DNA of 64,000 bases from Streptomyces exfoliatus. GTDB taxonomy: Bacteria > Actinomycetota > Actinomycetes > Streptomycetales > Streptomycetaceae. Positions 50,142-58,778 of this stretch are shown here, piece after piece. The position numbers were made by a program, and so were the translations under genes. Position 1 is the stretch's first letter. Each line of letters starts with the position of its first letter. The DNA lies in NCBI RefSeq assembly GCF_000725545.1, contig NZ_JNZP01000010.1, forward strand, positions 1 through 64,000, given 5' to 3'. The notes below the pieces were generated by a model. That model saw only the letters and a list, made by a program, of their open reading frames with translations, did not search any database and was not told the DNA's origin.

Positions 50142-50389
50142 CCCGGCACGAGGACAAGGAGGCGGCGGTCCGGCGGATGCTCGACACCCCGCACCCGCCG
50201 GTCCCCGCGGACCTCGCCGTACGGGCGGCGGCGACCGGGGCCCGGCGCGCCCGCCTGGAGCGGGTGGCCCGCCGGCTGCTGTGGGGCCTGTTCGTCGTCG
50301 CGGCGGTCACGTTCGCCGTGTGGGCGTCGGCGGCCCGGCCCTGGGAGGTCCCGCCGGCCGAGACGACGCCACCGCTCGAAGGCTGGTGA
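50138..50389 (+). CDS. Small single-helix membrane protein, coupled to the sigma-like gene
   Basis: This 83-residue product starts at GTG 50138, overlapping the sigma-like stop. It has a charged N-terminal region (RHEDKEAAVRRMLDTPHPPVPADLAVRAAATGARRARL), one transmembrane helix (about 45-66, RRLLWGLFVVAAVTFAVWASAA) and a short Pro-rich outer tail. Small size, topology and coupling are compatible with an anti-sigma-like partner, but it has no recognisable zinc or anti-sigma motif. Confidence 0.7.
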   Translation: MTRHEDKEAAVRRMLDTPHPPVPADLAVRAAATGARRARLERVARRLLWGLFVVAAVTFAVWASAARPWEVPPAETTPPLEGW

Positions 50390-50430
50390 AGACGGGCCTA
50401 GCCTGGAGGGGGGCCCGTCTGGAGGTCGTT

Positions 50431-50622
50431 ATGGCCAGGAAAGCAACCGACTGCCGCGACGCCCCGAGCGTCTCCGGCTGTTCGCTCTACATGTCGGGCG
50501 AGGAGGACGAACTTCTGCGGGCGGCCGTCGCGCACGCGGTCTCCGTGCACGAGCACACGGACACTCCCGAGCTCCGCGAGGAGGTCCGGGCCTCGATGAA
50601 GGACCCGCTGCCCGGCACCTGA
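50431..50622 (+). CDS. DUF1059 family protein
   Basis: This 63-residue protein matches DUF1059: short, cytosolic, with MARKATDCRDAPSVSGCSLYMSGEEDELLRAAVAHAVSVHEHTDTPELREEVRASMKD. It has two Cys and two His that could bind metal. The ATG follows GGAGG. Function is not established for the family. Confidence 0.8.
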   Translation: MARKATDCRDAPSVSGCSLYMSGEEDELLRAAVAHAVSVHEHTDTPELREEVRASMKDPLPGT

Positions 50623-50715
50623 ACAGGGCGGGACCCGGGCGCCCTGGGCGTCCGGGCCTTCGCTCGGGCGCCCGGGCCTTCCGTACGACGGTCGGCCCGG
50701 GGCCCTCCGTACGAC

Positions 50716-51870
50716 TTAACCCAGGGCCTGGCGCAGGTCGGCGAGGAGGTCGTCGGCGTTCTCGATGCCCACCGAGAGGCGGACGAGGTCCGCGGGGACC
50801 TCGAGGGCGGAGCCGGCGACGGACGCGTGGGTCATCCGGCCCGGGTGCTCGATCAGCGACTCGACGCCGCCCAGCGACTCGCCCAGGGTGAAGAGCTGAG
50901 CGCGGTTGCAGACCTCGACCGCCGCCTCTTCCCCGCCCTGCACGCGGAACGAGATCATGCCGCCGAAGGAACGCATCTGCTTGGCCGCGATCTCGTGCCC
51001 CGGGTGCTCCGGAAGGCCCGGGTAGAGGACCTGGGTGACCTTCGGGTGCTGGGTCAGCATCTCGACGACCTTCGCCGCGTTCTCGCTGTGGCGGTCCATG
51101 CGCACGGCGAGCGTCTTGATGCCGCGCAGCACGATCCACGAGTCGAAGGGACCGGCCACCGCGCCCATCGCGTTCTGGTGGTACGCCAGCTCCTCCCCGA
51201 GCGCCGCGTCGGCCGTCACCAGGGCGCCGCCGACGACGTCCGAGTGCCCGCCCATGTACTTCGTGAGCGAGTGCACGACGACGTCCGCGCCGAGCGCGAG
51301 CGGCTGCTGCAGGTACGGCGAGGCGAAGGTGTTGTCGACGACCAGCTTCACGCCGGCCTGCCGTGCGACGCCCGCGACGGCCTCGATGTCGGTGATGCCG
51401 AGGAGCGGGTTCGACGGGGTCTCGACCCAGATCAGCTTCGTGCGGTCGTTGACGGCGTCCCGCACCGCGTCGATGTCGGACGTGTTCGCCACCGAGAAGT
51501 CCACGCCCCAGCGCTCCACGACCTTGGCGAACAGCCGGAACGTGCCGCCGTACGCGTCGTTCGGGATGACCACGTGGTCGCCGGGCGCGAGCAGCGCGCG
51601 CAGCAGGCAGTCCTCGGCCGCCAGGCCCGAGGCGAAGGCGAGACCGCGTCGGCCGCCCTCCAGGGCCGCCAGGTTCTCCTCAAGGGCCGTACGGGTCGGG
51701 TTGGCGCTGCGGCTGTACTCGTAACCGCCGCGCAGCCCGCCCACGCCGTCCTGCTTGTAGGTGGACACCTGGTAGATGGGCGGGACGACCGCGCCGGTCA
51801 GCGGGTCGGCGGTGTTGCCCGCGTGGATCGCGCGGGTCTCGAAGCTCTGGTGAGAGTGCTGGTCGCTCAT
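50716..51870 (-). CDS. metB: Cystathionine gamma-synthase
   Basis: This 384-residue PLP enzyme of the Cys/Met metabolism family joins cysteine with an activated homoserine to make cystathionine. It has ETRAIHAGNTADPLTGAVVPPIYQVSTYKQDG, YEYSRSANPTRTALEENLAALEG, and the PLP lysine in VVHSLTKYMGGHSDVVGG; the C-terminal SLGGVESLIEHPGRMTHAS block is also typical. Cystathionine gamma-lyase activity is hard to separate from sequence alone, so the specific name is a strong but not certain call. ATG 51870 is close to the start of family homologues. Confidence 0.87.
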   Translation of the reverse strand: MSDQHSHQSFETRAIHAGNTADPLTGAVVPPIYQVSTYKQDGVGGLRGGYEYSRSANPTRTALEENLAALEGGRRGLAFASGLAAEDCLLRALLAPGDHVVIPNDAYGGTFRLFAKVVERWGVDFSVANTSDIDAVRDAVNDRTKLIWVETPSNPLLGITDIEAVAGVARQAGVKLVVDNTFASPYLQQPLALGADVVVHSLTKYMGGHSDVVGGALVTADAALGEELAYHQNAMGAVAGPFDSWIVLRGIKTLAVRMDRHSENAAKVVEMLTQHPKVTQVLYPGLPEHPGHEIAAKQMRSFGGMISFRVQGGEEAAVEVCNRAQLFTLGESLGGVESLIEHPGRMTHASVAGSALEVPADLVRLSVGIENADDLLADLRQALG

Positions 51871-51942
51871 GGTCAGGAGCGTAGTCCCGCGCACCCCCCG
51901 GCGCCTGGATCGTCTCACGCGCCGTCCTGGACAATGGGACGC

Positions 51943-53049
51943 ATGGAGATTCTCTGGTTCCTGATCGCGCTCGGGCTGCTGTTCGGCATCCTCGGCCCCT
52001 ACCTGCTGCGCCGCCGGGGTGGCGGGATCCGGTTGGCCGCGCCGGGCTCGCCGGACGCGGCGGATCCGGAGGCGTACGGATTCGTACGGCAGGAGGACCA
52101 GGACGTACGGCTCCCGGGCGCCGACGACGAACTGCTGCACGTCCTCGACGTCGTCCAGGCCACCCAGGACTGGCGGGCCGCGTCCCGGCTGCTCGCCGCC
52201 ACCGACAAGGACGGCGAGGTGCGCTGGCAGCGCGTCCAGGCCTTCGCGGGCGCCGCGTCCCTCGAACTCCAGGAGCGGCCGGGCGTGGGCGGCGCGTGGC
52301 TGCGGGCCTGGCGTGCCGAGGCCCCGAAGGACGCGGGCGGCGCGGCCGTCCACGCGGAGTTCCTCGTCCAGCAGGCCTGGCGCTCGTCGACGGCCGGCAC
52401 CGACGACTTCCGGATCATCCTGGAGGAGGCGCGGAAGGTCACCGAGGAGGCGGCGCTTCTCGCGCCGGGCGACCCGGTCCCGTACATCACGCAGCTGGCC
52501 GTGGCACGCGGTCTCGGCTACGGCCACGAGCAGTTCGACCAGGTGTGGGCGCAGGTCATCGACCGGGCGCCGCAGCACATGGGCGCCCATCTGGCGGCCC
52601 TGCACTACTGGTGCGAGAAGTGGCACGGCTCCCGCGAGGAGGCCGACCACTTCGCGACGACGGCCGCGGCGCGTGCGCCGCGCGGCTCGCTGCTCGCCGC
52701 GCTGCCGCTGTTCGCGGTGCACGAGCACGTGCCGGACGTGGTGCTCGTGCAGGACTTCTTCCGTACGGCGGTGGTGTCGAAGGCGATGGACGGCGCGCTG
52801 TACGCCGTCCACTCGGCCCGGCCCGACGACCCGATGCTGGCGCACGTCCGCCATCTGCTCGTCTACTTCCTGGTCCGCTCGGAGCGCTGGGCGGAGGCCA
52901 TGCATCAACTGGTGAAGGTCGACGGGCACGTGGGCTCGGTGCCGTGGACGCTGAGCGGGGACCCGGCGGCGCAGTTCACGATCTTCCGGAACCTGGCGGT
53001 GGCCGGGTACGAGGCGAACGGCGGAAGCCCGGCGACGCTGCCGCGGTGA
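51943..53049 (+). CDS. Membrane-anchored TPR-like hypothetical protein
   Basis: This 368-residue protein has one N-terminal helix (MEILWFLIALGLLFGILGPYLLRRRGGG) and a mostly helical cytosolic body. Segments such as QATQDWRAASRLLAATDKDGEVRWQRVQAFAG and GDPVPYITQLAVARGLGYGHEQFDQVWAQVIDRAPQHMGAHLAALHYWCEKWHGSREEADHFATTAA suggest tetratricopeptide-like repeats. It belongs to a conserved Streptomyces family without a named function, as far as I can tell. An in-frame ATG at 51934 is an alternative start. Confidence 0.75.
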   Translation: MEILWFLIALGLLFGILGPYLLRRRGGGIRLAAPGSPDAADPEAYGFVRQEDQDVRLPGADDELLHVLDVVQATQDWRAASRLLAATDKDGEVRWQRVQAFAGAASLELQERPGVGGAWLRAWRAEAPKDAGGAAVHAEFLVQQAWRSSTAGTDDFRIILEEARKVTEEAALLAPGDPVPYITQLAVARGLGYGHEQFDQVWAQVIDRAPQHMGAHLAALHYWCEKWHGSREEADHFATTAAARAPRGSLLAALPLFAVHEHVPDVVLVQDFFRTAVVSKAMDGALYAVHSARPDDPMLAHVRHLLVYFLVRSERWAEAMHQLVKVDGHVGSVPWTLSGDPAAQFTIFRNLAVAGYEANGGSPATLPR

Positions 53050-53124
53050 GCGCATGAGGCGGGGGGAAGGTTTCCCCCCGCCTCCTTGTTGTGTCCACTG
53101 CCGACCGTCGAGGAGAGATGCAGC

Positions 53125-53793
53125 ATGTTCCTGTCCCGCACCCCCGTCCTCCCCACCCCCGAGCAGGCCCTGCGCGGCCGCCCCGAGCCCGAGTTCTCGG
53201 TCCCCGAGCGCCACACCGTCCTCGGCAACCCCCTCCTCGGCCCGTACCCGGAGGGCGGCCTGGAGGTCGCCGACTTCGCCCTCGGCTGTTTCTGGGGCGC
53301 CGAGCGCAAGTTCTGGCAGACCGACGGCGTCTGGACGACCCTCGTCGGCTACCAGGGCGGCTACACGGAGAACCCGGCGTACGAGGAGGTCTGCTCGGGC
53401 CTGACCGGCCACACCGAGGCCGTCCGGGTCGTCTTCGACCCGTCGAAGGTCTCGTACGAGAGCCTCCTGAAGCTGTTCTGGGAGTCGCACGACCCGACCC
53501 AGGGCTTCCGCCAGGGCAACGACGTGGGCACCCAGTACCGCTCGGCGATCCACACCCACTCCCCCGCCCAGGCGGCGGCCGCCGAGGCCTCCCGCGAGGC
53601 CTACCAGAAGGTCCTGACGGGCTCGGGCTACGGCACGATCAGCACGGAGATCCTCCCGGCCGACGAGAGCCGCCCGTTCTACCCGGCGGAGCCGTATCAC
53701 CAGCAGTACCTGCACAAGAACCCCGCGGGTTACTGCGGCATCGGCGGTACGGGCGTGTCGTGCCCGATCGGCGTGGCGAAGGCGGCCGGCTGA
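53125..53793 (+). CDS. msrA: Peptide-methionine (S)-S-oxide reductase MsrA
   Basis: MsrA repairs oxidised methionine (S form) in proteins. The 222-residue product has the catalytic motif [14 protein letters not shown] with nucleophilic Cys, [32 protein letters not shown] and the resolving C-terminal [13 protein letters not shown] cysteines. About 45 residues precede the core, as in the longer actinobacterial type. ATG 53125 has AGGAGAG about 7 nt upstream. Confidence 0.94.
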   Translation: MFLSRTPVLPTPEQALRGRPEPEFSVPERHTVLGNPLLGPYPEGGLEVADFALGCFWGAERKFWQTDGVWTTLVGYQGGYTENPAYEEVCSGLTGHTEAVRVVFDPSKVSYESLLKLFWESHDPTQGFRQGNDVGTQYRSAIHTHSPAQAAAAEASREAYQKVLTGSGYGTISTEILPADESRPFYPAEPYHQQYLHKNPAGYCGIGGTGVSCPIGVAKAAG

Positions 53794-53916
53794 CGGACGC
53801 GCCGCTTAACGGGCCGCTCCTGCAGTGGCTGCGCTTCGCGGAGCTCCTCGTCCATGCCGCGGAGGTGTCCCGCGCCCACCGACTGCAGGGTCCGGCACCC
53901 CCGGGTCGAACTCCGT

Positions 53917-54273
53917 TCAGGCCGTCCCGTGTGACGCGGCGCGCAGGGCCGCGGCGGTCGTCGCCGGGTCGTAGCCGGGGGCGACGCCGTCGATCAGCTG
54001 GAGGTCGCCCGCCATGTGGCGGGCGCGCAGCGGGATCAGCTCCTGGTAGGCGGCGGAGTCGTACCAGCGGCGGGCGTGGTCCATCGAGGGGAAGCCGACG
54101 AGGACGACCGAGGCGGGCCACTCGCCCTCCTTGACGTCCCGCTCGGGCGCTCCGTGGATGAGGAAGCGGCCGTCGAAGGGGTCGAGGGTGGCCTGGACGC
54201 GCTCCATGTACTGGAAGACCTCCTCGTGGAGGACGGCCGTCGGGTGCAGGCTGGCTATCGCGTATGCGGTCAT
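53917..54273 (-). CDS. DUF1330 family protein
   Basis: This 118-residue dimeric alpha/beta-barrel protein has YAIASLHPTAVLHEEVFQYMERVQATLDPFDGRFLIHGAPERDVKEGEWPASVVLVGFPSMDHARRWYDSAAYQELIPLR, matching DUF1330. Function of the family is unclear. ATG 54273 is chosen at the conserved N-terminus; upstream in-frame starts are not supported. Confidence 0.85.
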   Translation of the reverse strand: MTAYAIASLHPTAVLHEEVFQYMERVQATLDPFDGRFLIHGAPERDVKEGEWPASVVLVGFPSMDHARRWYDSAAYQELIPLRARHMAGDLQLIDGVAPGYDPATTAAALRAASHGTA

Positions 54274-54354
54274 GGGGACAGCGTGCCGGGGCATGCCGTG
54301 CGGGTCGATTACCCCGGACGTCATGCCCCGGCACGCACATCGCGTACGGGCTGC

Positions 54355-55407
54355 TCAGATCGTCGACGCGTCGATCACGAAGCGGTAGCGGACGTCGCTC
54401 GCGAGGACCCGCTCGTACGCCTCGTTGATCCGGTCGGCGTCGATCACCTCGATCTCGGCGCCGAGGCCGTGCTGCGCGCAGAAGTCGAGCATCTCCTGCG
54501 TCTCGGCGATGCCGCCGATCATCGAGCCCGCGAGGGTCTTGCGGCCGCCGATGAGGGAGAAGAGGTTGAGCGCGACGGGCTCCTCGGGGGCGCCCACGTT
54601 GACCAGGGCGCCGTCCGTCTTGACCAGGCTCAGGTAGGCGCCGAAGTCCAGCGGGGCGGAGACCGTGGAGATCACCAGGTCGAAGGTGCCGGCGAGCTCG
54701 GTGAAGGTCGCCGGGTCGCTCGTCGCGTAGAAGTGGTCGGCGCCCAGCTTCAGGCCGTCCTCCTGCTTCTTCAGCGACTGGCTGAGGACGGTGACCTCCG
54801 CGCCGAGCGCGTGGGCGATCTTGACTCCCATGTGGCCGAGGCCGCCGAGACCGACGATCGCGACCTTCTTGCCGGGGCCGGCCTGCCAGTGGGCGAGCGG
54901 CGAGTAGAGGGTGATGCCGGCGCAGAGCAGCGGGGCGGCCTCGTCGAGGGCGATGCCCTCGGGGATGCGCAGGGTGTAGTTCTCGTCGACGACGATGTGG
55001 GTGGCGTAGCCGCCGTAGGTGGGCTCGCCGTTCTTGTCGAGGGCGTTGTACGTGCCGGTCATGCCTCCCGTGCAGTACTGCTCCAGGCCCTGGAGGCAGT
55101 ACTCGCAGGTGCGGCAGGAGTCGACGAAGCAGCCGACGCCGACCCGGTCGCCGACCTGGAACTTCGTCACGCCCGGGCCGACCTCGGCGACGATGCCGGC
55201 GATCTCGTGACCGGGGACCATCGGAAAGATGCCCTCGCCCCAGCCGTCCCTGGCCTGGTGGATGTCGGAGTGGCAGATGCCGGAGAACTTGATGTCGATG
55301 AGGACGTCGTGCTCGCCGACCGGGCGACGCGGGACGGTGGTGCGCTCCAGGGGCGCGTTGGCGGCGGGGGCGGCGTAGGCGGGGACGGTGGTCACGTTCG
55401 TGGTCAT
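54355..55407 (-). CDS. Zinc-dependent NAD(P)-alcohol/aldehyde dehydrogenase (CAD/YahK-like)
   Basis: This 350-residue medium-chain dehydrogenase reduces aldehydes or oxidises alcohols using NADP(H), judging by its cinnamyl-alcohol/YahK-like sequence. Catalytic zinc ligands are in [10 protein letters not shown] and [10 protein letters not shown]; four Cys of the structural zinc are in [16 protein letters not shown]. The nucleotide-binding loop is [22 protein letters not shown] divergent XRE regulator starts 128 bp away and may control it, as is common for this pair in Streptomyces. Confidence 0.92.
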   Translation of the reverse strand: MTTNVTTVPAYAAPAANAPLERTTVPRRPVGEHDVLIDIKFSGICHSDIHQARDGWGEGIFPMVPGHEIAGIVAEVGPGVTKFQVGDRVGVGCFVDSCRTCEYCLQGLEQYCTGGMTGTYNALDKNGEPTYGGYATHIVVDENYTLRIPEGIALDEAAPLLCAGITLYSPLAHWQAGPGKKVAIVGLGGLGHMGVKIAHALGAEVTVLSQSLKKQEDGLKLGADHFYATSDPATFTELAGTFDLVISTVSAPLDFGAYLSLVKTDGALVNVGAPEEPVALNLFSLIGGRKTLAGSMIGGIAETQEMLDFCAQHGLGAEIEVIDADRINEAYERVLASDVRYRFVIDASTI

Positions 55408-55535
55408 GCATCCAGGCTGCCGGAGGACGTCGGCATCACCCAGCCACCTGTTCTGCCTACGTCCAGCGTGCCTACCACTGGCAGGGACAGGAACAGACGT
55501 CCGTCCGGGCGTACGACCTGGGATAATCGGGACGC

Positions 55536-56405
55536 ATGGATCTCAGTGCCGAACTCAGCGAATTCCTGCGCTCGCGCCGGGCCCGGCTGAAGCCGGAGGA
55601 CGTGGGCCTGCCGGAGTTCGGGCGGCATCGCCGCGTACCGGGGCTGCGCCGGGAGGAGCTCGCGCAACTGGCCGGGGTGTCCGTGGCCTACTACACCCGG
55701 CTCGAACAGGGCAACGGGCGCAACGTGTCCATGGAGGTCCTGGACGCGATCGCGCGGGCCCTGCGGCTGAGCGACTCCGAGCGGGCGCATCTGACGCACC
55801 TGGCCAAGCCGACGGCGAAGAAGAGGCAGCAGCGGGCGGCGATCGCCCGCCCCCAGCAGATCCGGCCCGGTCTGCGGCACCTGCTCGACTCGATGGACGG
55901 CGTCCCCGCCCTCGTCATCGGCCGGCGGCTCGACCTCCTCGCCTGGAACCGGATGGCGCGGGCGCTGCTCGGCGACTTCGACACGATGGAGCCGGACGAG
56001 CGCAACATGGCCCGTCTCGTCTTCCTCGGGGACAACGCGCGCTCTCTCTATCTGGACTGGGAGAGCAAGGCGACCGAGGTGGTGAGCGTGCTGAGGCTGT
56101 ACGCGGGCTGCTATCCGGACGATCCCGCGCTGCTTGCGCTGGTCGGCGAACTGTCGGTGAAGAGCGAGGAGTTCCGCTCGCTGTGGGCGGCGCACACCGT
56201 CGCGGACAAGGGGCACGGGACGAAGCGGCTGCGGCATCCGCTGGTGGGCGAGATGACGTTGGGCTACGAGAGCCTGAAGGTGGCGGGCGGGGACCCGGAC
56301 CTGGTGCTCGTGACGTACCAGGCGGAGCCGGGGTCGCCCTCGGCGGACGCGCTGCGGCTGCTCGCGCAGTGGGGTGTCGACGAGCCGGTGGACCTTCGGC
56401 AGTAG
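55536..56405 (+). CDS. XRE-family regulator with MmyB-like C-terminal domain
   Basis: This 289-residue regulator has an N-terminal helix-turn-helix ([70 protein letters not shown]) and the MmyB-like ligand-binding region ([23 protein letters not shown]...[23 protein letters not shown]). It is divergent from the dehydrogenase and is likely its repressor or activator. MmyB-type domains bind small hydrophobic ligands. A 15-bp hairpin follows. Confidence 0.92.
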   Translation: MDLSAELSEFLRSRRARLKPEDVGLPEFGRHRRVPGLRREELAQLAGVSVAYYTRLEQGNGRNVSMEVLDAIARALRLSDSERAHLTHLAKPTAKKRQQRAAIARPQQIRPGLRHLLDSMDGVPALVIGRRLDLLAWNRMARALLGDFDTMEPDERNMARLVFLGDNARSLYLDWESKATEVVSVLRLYAGCYPDDPALLALVGELSVKSEEFRSLWAAHTVADKGHGTKRLRHPLVGEMTLGYESLKVAGGDPDLVLVTYQAEPGSPSADALRLLAQWGVDEPVDLRQ

Positions 56406-56418
56406 TTCCGGCGTAGCG

Positions 56419-56452
56419 GAAGGCCCCCTCCCGGGAGCGGGAGGGGGCCTTC
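56419..56452. terminator. Bidirectional 15-bp hairpin terminator
   Basis: GAAGGCCCCCTCCCG (56419-56433) pairs perfectly with CGGGAGGGGGCCTTC (56438-56452) around GGAG. It separates the convergent XRE regulator and L,D-transpeptidase genes. Confidence 0.88.
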
Positions 56453-56462
56453 GCACGTGCTG

Positions 56463-57716
56463 TCAGACCGCCGAGCCGGCCTTCCAGTCCGCCCAGCTCA
56501 TGTTCCAGCCGTTGAGGCCGTTGTCGGGGGCGATCGTCTTGTCCTTGGAGTTCTTGACGATCACGACGTCACCGACGATCGAGTGGTCGTACAGCCAGGC
56601 CGCCGTCTGGTTGGGGTCGCCGGCGCCCTTGACGTCGTTGAGGCCGACGCAGCCGTGGCTGGTGTTGGCCGAGCCGAAGATCGAGTCCGGGCCCCAGTAG
56701 TTGCCGTGGATGAACGTGCCCGACGTGGACAGGCGCATGGCGTGCGGCACGTCCTTGATGTCGTACTCGCCCTTGCCGTCGTCGTCGGTGAAGCCGACGG
56801 TGGCGCCGTTCATCCGGGTCTCCTTGAACTTCTCGGAGATCACCATCTGACCGTTGTAGGTCGGGTTCTCCGGGGAGCCGGCGGAGATCGGGATGGTCTT
56901 GACCGTCTTGCCGTCCTGGGTGACCGTCATGGTCTTGGTGGCGACGTCGACGGTGGAGACCTGGTTGCGGCCGATCTTGAAGGTGACCGTCTTCTGCTGG
57001 ACGCCGAAGACGCCGTCGGCGCCCTCGACTCCGTCGAGCTCCAGCTTGAGGGTGACGGTCGAGCCCTCGGTCCAGTAGTCGTCGGGCCGGAAGTCGAGGC
57101 GCTGGGAGTTGAACCAGTGCCCGACGACCTCCTGGCCGGAGCTGGACGAGACGGTGATGCCGCCCTGGACGGCCTTCTTGTCGGTGATCGCCTTGTTGAA
57201 GTTGATCGAGACCGGCATGCCGACGCCGACGGTCGAGCCGTCCTCGGGCGTGAAGTTGCCGATGAAGCTGTTGGCCTTGGAGACGGTGGTGAACGAGGAG
57301 TTCTCGTGGGCCTCCAGGCCGGCCGCGTCCGTGGCGGTGGCGGCGATCTTGTAGACCGTGGCCCGCTCCAGCTGCTCGGACGGCTTCCAGCTGAGGCCGT
57401 CGGCCGCTATCTCGCCCTTGACCACGGTGCCCTCGGCGGAGGTCATGGTGACCTCGGTGAGCTTGCCCTCGGCGACGGTGACCTTGGCGTCCTTGTTGAT
57501 GGACGCGTTCTGCGTGCCGCTCTTGGGCGAGATCGTGATCTGCGCCTTGGAGGTCTTGGCCGCCTCGGCCGCCTCGTCGACCTGTGCCTGTGACGGTGGG
57601 GTCGCGGATCCGGAAGCGCTGCCGCCGTCGTCGCCGTTGCACGCCGAGAGCACCATTACGCCGCCGAGCACCGCGGCCGCGACCGCCAGGCTCCTGCGGC
57701 GCTTGCCGTCCGTCAT
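56463..57716 (-). CDS. L,D-transpeptidase lipoprotein (Ldt/YkuD family)
   Basis: This enzyme makes 3-3 cross-links between peptidoglycan stems outside the membrane. The roughly 417-residue product has a lipobox-type signal (VAAAVLGGVMVLSAC, Cys at about residue 26), two Ig-like domains (about 60-260) and the YkuD catalytic domain with GTFIHGNYWGPDSIFGSANTSHGCVGL holding the catalytic His/Cys. This is the LdtMt2-like layout. Several in-frame starts exist (57731, 57725, 57719, 57716); ATG 57716 gives the best GGAG spacing. Confidence 0.92.
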   Translation of the reverse strand: MTDGKRRRSLAVAAAVLGGVMVLSACNGDDGGSASGSATPPSQAQVDEAAEAAKTSKAQITISPKSGTQNASINKDAKVTVAEGKLTEVTMTSAEGTVVKGEIAADGLSWKPSEQLERATVYKIAATATDAAGLEAHENSSFTTVSKANSFIGNFTPEDGSTVGVGMPVSINFNKAITDKKAVQGGITVSSSSGQEVVGHWFNSQRLDFRPDDYWTEGSTVTLKLELDGVEGADGVFGVQQKTVTFKIGRNQVSTVDVATKTMTVTQDGKTVKTIPISAGSPENPTYNGQMVISEKFKETRMNGATVGFTDDDGKGEYDIKDVPHAMRLSTSGTFIHGNYWGPDSIFGSANTSHGCVGLNDVKGAGDPNQTAAWLYDHSIVGDVVIVKNSKDKTIAPDNGLNGWNMSWADWKAGSAV

Positions 57717-57865
57717 CACACGCATCTCCATCGTCGCCGATTCCTGCCCAACGCTTACCTAAATACCCACGAGACCCGGTCCGGTTCCGGAACGGGACGG
57801 ATTGTGGGGAACGCCACTGATCGACACGCACAGGCGGTGCGTCCGGTTCCCCGGGCCAGGCAAAA

Positions 57866-57890
57866 GGCCCCGGGACGGTGTCCCGAGGCC
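57866..57890 (-). terminator. Hairpin after the acidic hypothetical gene
   Basis: GGCCCCGGGAC (57866-57876) pairs with GTCCCGAGGCC (57880-57890), with one mismatch and a 3-nt loop. It lies downstream of the minus-strand gene at 57936. Confidence 0.6.
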
Positions 57891-57935
57891 TCCGGGCAGG
57901 GCGTCCGCCGGCCTCACGGCCGGTGGCGCTCGCCC

Positions 57936-58310
57936 CTACGACCGGGCGTCGTCATCCGTCTCCTCCGCGGATTCCGCGTACTCGGCGTCCTCCGCGTCCC
58001 CATCTTCCTCGTCGAGGTCCCACTCCAGCGCATCGGGGTCGTACTCGACCTCCTCACTGCTCCAGGAGGCCTGGACCATGTCGATGCCGGGGACGTCGCG
58101 GATGAGGTCGAAGGGCTCGATGAGGTAGGCGAGGGCCTCGGCGCTGTCCTCGCGGACGGCGGCGCGGGCGGGCACGCGCTCCTCCTCGGGCATGAACTCG
58201 TCGGCGCCGATCCGGGCCTCGGCGGCCTCGGCGAGTTCGGCCGGTCCGTCGACCTCCAGAACCACATCGACGCGAAGGCGTACATAGCGTGCTGTCTCAG
58301 AAGTGCTCAT
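57936..58310 (-). CDS. Acidic hypothetical protein
   Basis: I do not recognise this 124-residue soluble protein beyond its being a common Streptomyces hypothetical. The N-terminal part, RYVRLRVDVVLEVDGPAELAEAAEARIGADEFMPEEERVPARAAVREDSAEALAYLIEPFDLIRDVPGIDMVQASWSSEEVEYD, looks globular. The last 35 residues are almost all Asp/Glu/Ala. ATG 58310 is chosen; a longer reading frame continues upstream without a good start. Confidence 0.65.
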   Translation of the reverse strand: MSTSETARYVRLRVDVVLEVDGPAELAEAAEARIGADEFMPEEERVPARAAVREDSAEALAYLIEPFDLIRDVPGIDMVQASWSSEEVEYDPDALEWDLDEEDGDAEDAEYAESAEETDDDARS

Positions 58311-58421
58311 GGGTCGGAGCGTAAGGGGCCGGGGGGCCTCGGCTTTCCCGCGACCCGCTGTGTTCATTAGCATCGGCGCACCGACCAATTCGCGGTTTCC
58401 GCAAGGGGGATCGAAATTTCC

Positions 58422-58694
58422 GTGTCCGCCGCCCCACGCCCACTGCTGACCGCCATCGCCGCGGGCACGCTGCTGTGCGCCCTGTGGTTCGTGCCGTCCG
58501 CGAACGCCACCGACGAGGGGGGCGGGGCCCGCATCGGGCTGACCCAGGACGATTCCGCCGCCTCGGACGACGGGCGCGTGGCGGAGACCGGAAGCCTGGG
58601 CACCACGCCGTATCTGTTGGGCGGTACGGGGTTCCTCGGGGTCGGCGCGGGCTTCGTGGCGCTCGCACTGCATCGCAGGGGCCGGGCGGCCTGA
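58422..58694 (+). CDS. Small secreted protein with VAETG sorting-like C-terminus
   Basis: This 90-residue product starts at GTG 58422 behind an AAGGGGG site. It has a signal peptide (LLTAIAAGTLLCALWFVPSANA), a short acidic mature part (TDEGGGARIGLTQDDSAASDDGR), then VAETGSLGTTPYLLGGTGFLGVGAGFVALALHRRGRAA. The last part is motif, hydrophobic helix and basic tail, as in sortase class E substrates (LAXTG). Val replaces the usual first Leu. Only about 30 residues would remain outside after sorting. Confidence 0.65.
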   Translation: MSAAPRPLLTAIAAGTLLCALWFVPSANATDEGGGARIGLTQDDSAASDDGRVAETGSLGTTPYLLGGTGFLGVGAGFVALALHRRGRAA

Positions 58695-58732
58695 GCGCCC
58701 CCACACGGCGGAAGCGCCCGTTGCGCGACGGA

Positions 58733-58762
58733 AGGGCCCGCCCGGGTGACCGGGCGGGCCCT
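58733..58762. terminator. Bidirectional hairpin terminator
   Basis: AGGGCCCGCCCGG (58733-58745) pairs with CCGGGCGGGCCCT (58750-58762) around GTGA. It lies between the small secreted-protein gene and hutH, which are convergent. Confidence 0.82.
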
Positions 58763-58778
58763 CCGTGTCGGCGGACCG

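Noticed and set aside
50623..50715. GC-rich repeats between DUF1059 and cystathionine gamma-synthase genes as a terminator
   Set aside because: Two imperfect direct repeats ending CCGTACGAC are visible, but no single hairpin is clearly better than the background, so no terminator was listed.
50716..53715. 999-residue minus-strand frame containing cystathionine gamma-synthase
   Set aside because: The conserved start is ATG 51870. Upstream codons are antisense to the TPR-like and msrA genes.
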